The notes beneath the pieces are model-generated. The model was not told the origin of the DNA, did not search any database, and saw only the letters and a list, made by a program, of their open reading frames with translations. This document shows positions 18,396 to 18,834 of a DNA stretch of 18,834 bases, piece after piece. Numbering within the stretch: the stretch's first letter is position 1; each line of letters starts with the position of its first letter. A program made the position numbers and the translations under genes. The DNA lies in the NCBI GenBank assembly GCA_905188025.1, contig CAJJKI010000018.1:1-18834 (forward strand), written 5' to 3'. This DNA is from an uncultured Eubacteriales bacterium (GTDB lineage: Bacteria > Bacillota_I > Bacilli_A > RF39 > UBA660).

Positions 18396-18834
18396 ATGGA
18401 TAATGATAAGAATAAAAAGATAATTTTAGTATTGGTAATATTAACAGTTATATTTACAATAATTGGAGGATCACTAGCATACTTTTCATGGATAAGTAGT
18501 GAGGCTCAAAAGACAAATATTGTATTTACGGTAGAGAGAACTTTCTCATGTGCAGCTGATGGTGGAGGAAGTATTACTAATAATAGTGCAATAATAGTAC
18601 CTACTTTAGTTAATAGTAACACAACAGGCAATTATATAAAAAGAGAAGTAAAAGTAACACCGACAATTAATCAAAATGGTAAAACTATTTACATGGATTT
18701 ATGGTTAGATATAAATAAACTTGATAGTGGATTATCTAATAGTGTTAACTTTAAATATGCTTTTACTACAAGTAGTACTAGTAATACTACTGGAGTTGTA
18801 GCTAGTGGAAACTTTAATGGTAAAGTAGGTAATA
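18396..18834 (+). CDS. TasA/CalY-like exported surface protein, N-terminal part
   Basis: The frame runs off the window after 146 codons. The start follows GGAGG by nine bases. The N-terminus has a charged stretch (MDNDKNKK), a hydrophobic core (IILVLVILTVIFTIIGGSLAYFSW) and then SSEAQKTNIVFTVERTFSCAADGGGSITN. The 'GG.LAYFSW' end of the signal resembles SipW-processed CalY/TasA fibre proteins and related camelysin-like surface proteins. The mature part is Ser/Thr/Asn-rich with alternating strands (YIKREVKVTPTINQNG, IYMDLWLDINKL), as in surface adhesins or fibre subunits. Expression is probably governed by the adjacent invertible segment. Confidence 0.7.
   Translation, partial: MDNDKNKKIILVLVILTVIFTIIGGSLAYFSWISSEAQKTNIVFTVERTFSCAADGGGSITNNSAIIVPTLVNSNTTGNYIKREVKVTPTINQNGKTIYMDLWLDINKLDSGLSNSVNFKYAFTTSSTSNTTGVVASGNFNGKVGN

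Overview
The window looks like chromosome from an AT-rich (about 25-30% G+C by eye), endospore-forming low-GC Firmicute of the Bacilli/Erysipelotrichia type. It carries spoIIIAH-, gerE-, gerM-, spoVID- and ysxE-like genes, Gram-positive-style ribosome binding sites (most often GGTGAT a few bases before ATG), a Bacillus-like infC-rpmI-rplT operon and an NlpC/P60 wall hydrolase. TGA acts as a stop and TGG as Trp, so the reassigned Mollicutes code is not used.

Layout. 1-182: tail of an Rpn/PD-(D/E)XK transposase-like gene. 264-2769: recX, a small lipoprotein and an unrecognised 387-residue protein that may be frameshifted near its end. 2795-4656: sporulation block spoIIIAH, gerE, gerM, with sigma-E- and sigma-K-like promoter matches. 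4646-4809: tRNA-Arg(TCT) with its own promoter and terminator. 4859-6202: a stand-alone IS200/IS605-type TnpB with all catalytic residues and a structured 3' flank that probably holds its omega RNA. 6376-7596 (-): glyA. 7813-8739: a DUF5662-like gene and an ASCH-domain gene. 8915-9901: a PlsC-like acyltransferase. 10105-12748: a degenerate hybrid histidine kinase and two small membrane proteins. 12719-13753 (-): an NlpC/P60 endopeptidase whose end overlaps the preceding gene. 13962-15561: spoVID-ysxE, with a small membrane-protein gene converging on it (15502-15705, -). 15749-17282: infC-rpmI-rplT behind a long attenuator-like leader.

The last 1.5 kb is the most unusual part. From 17446 to 18142 there are two tandem copies of a compact module. 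Each has a sigma-A-like promoter, a 28-residue Leu/Ile-rich membrane peptide behind a near-perfect ribosome site, and a convergent antisense promoter driving a roughly 100-nt RNA that ends in a strong terminator next to the peptide stop codon. This is type I toxin-antitoxin architecture with a peptide I do not recognise. Next, 18165-18381 is flanked by perfect 25-bp inverted repeats. It holds one good promoter, which in this orientation points away from the downstream gene and into a terminator, and it abuts the ribosome site of a TasA/CalY-like surface protein gene (18396 to beyond the window). I read this as a phase-variation switch caught in the OFF orientation.

The sporulation genes suggest mother-cell programmes: spoIIIAH, gerM and spoVID in the sigma-E phase, gerE in the sigma-K phase. 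The remaining genes are core translation, one-carbon metabolism, wall remodelling and membrane lipid functions. All functional statements rest on reading motifs in the sequence; no database search was run.
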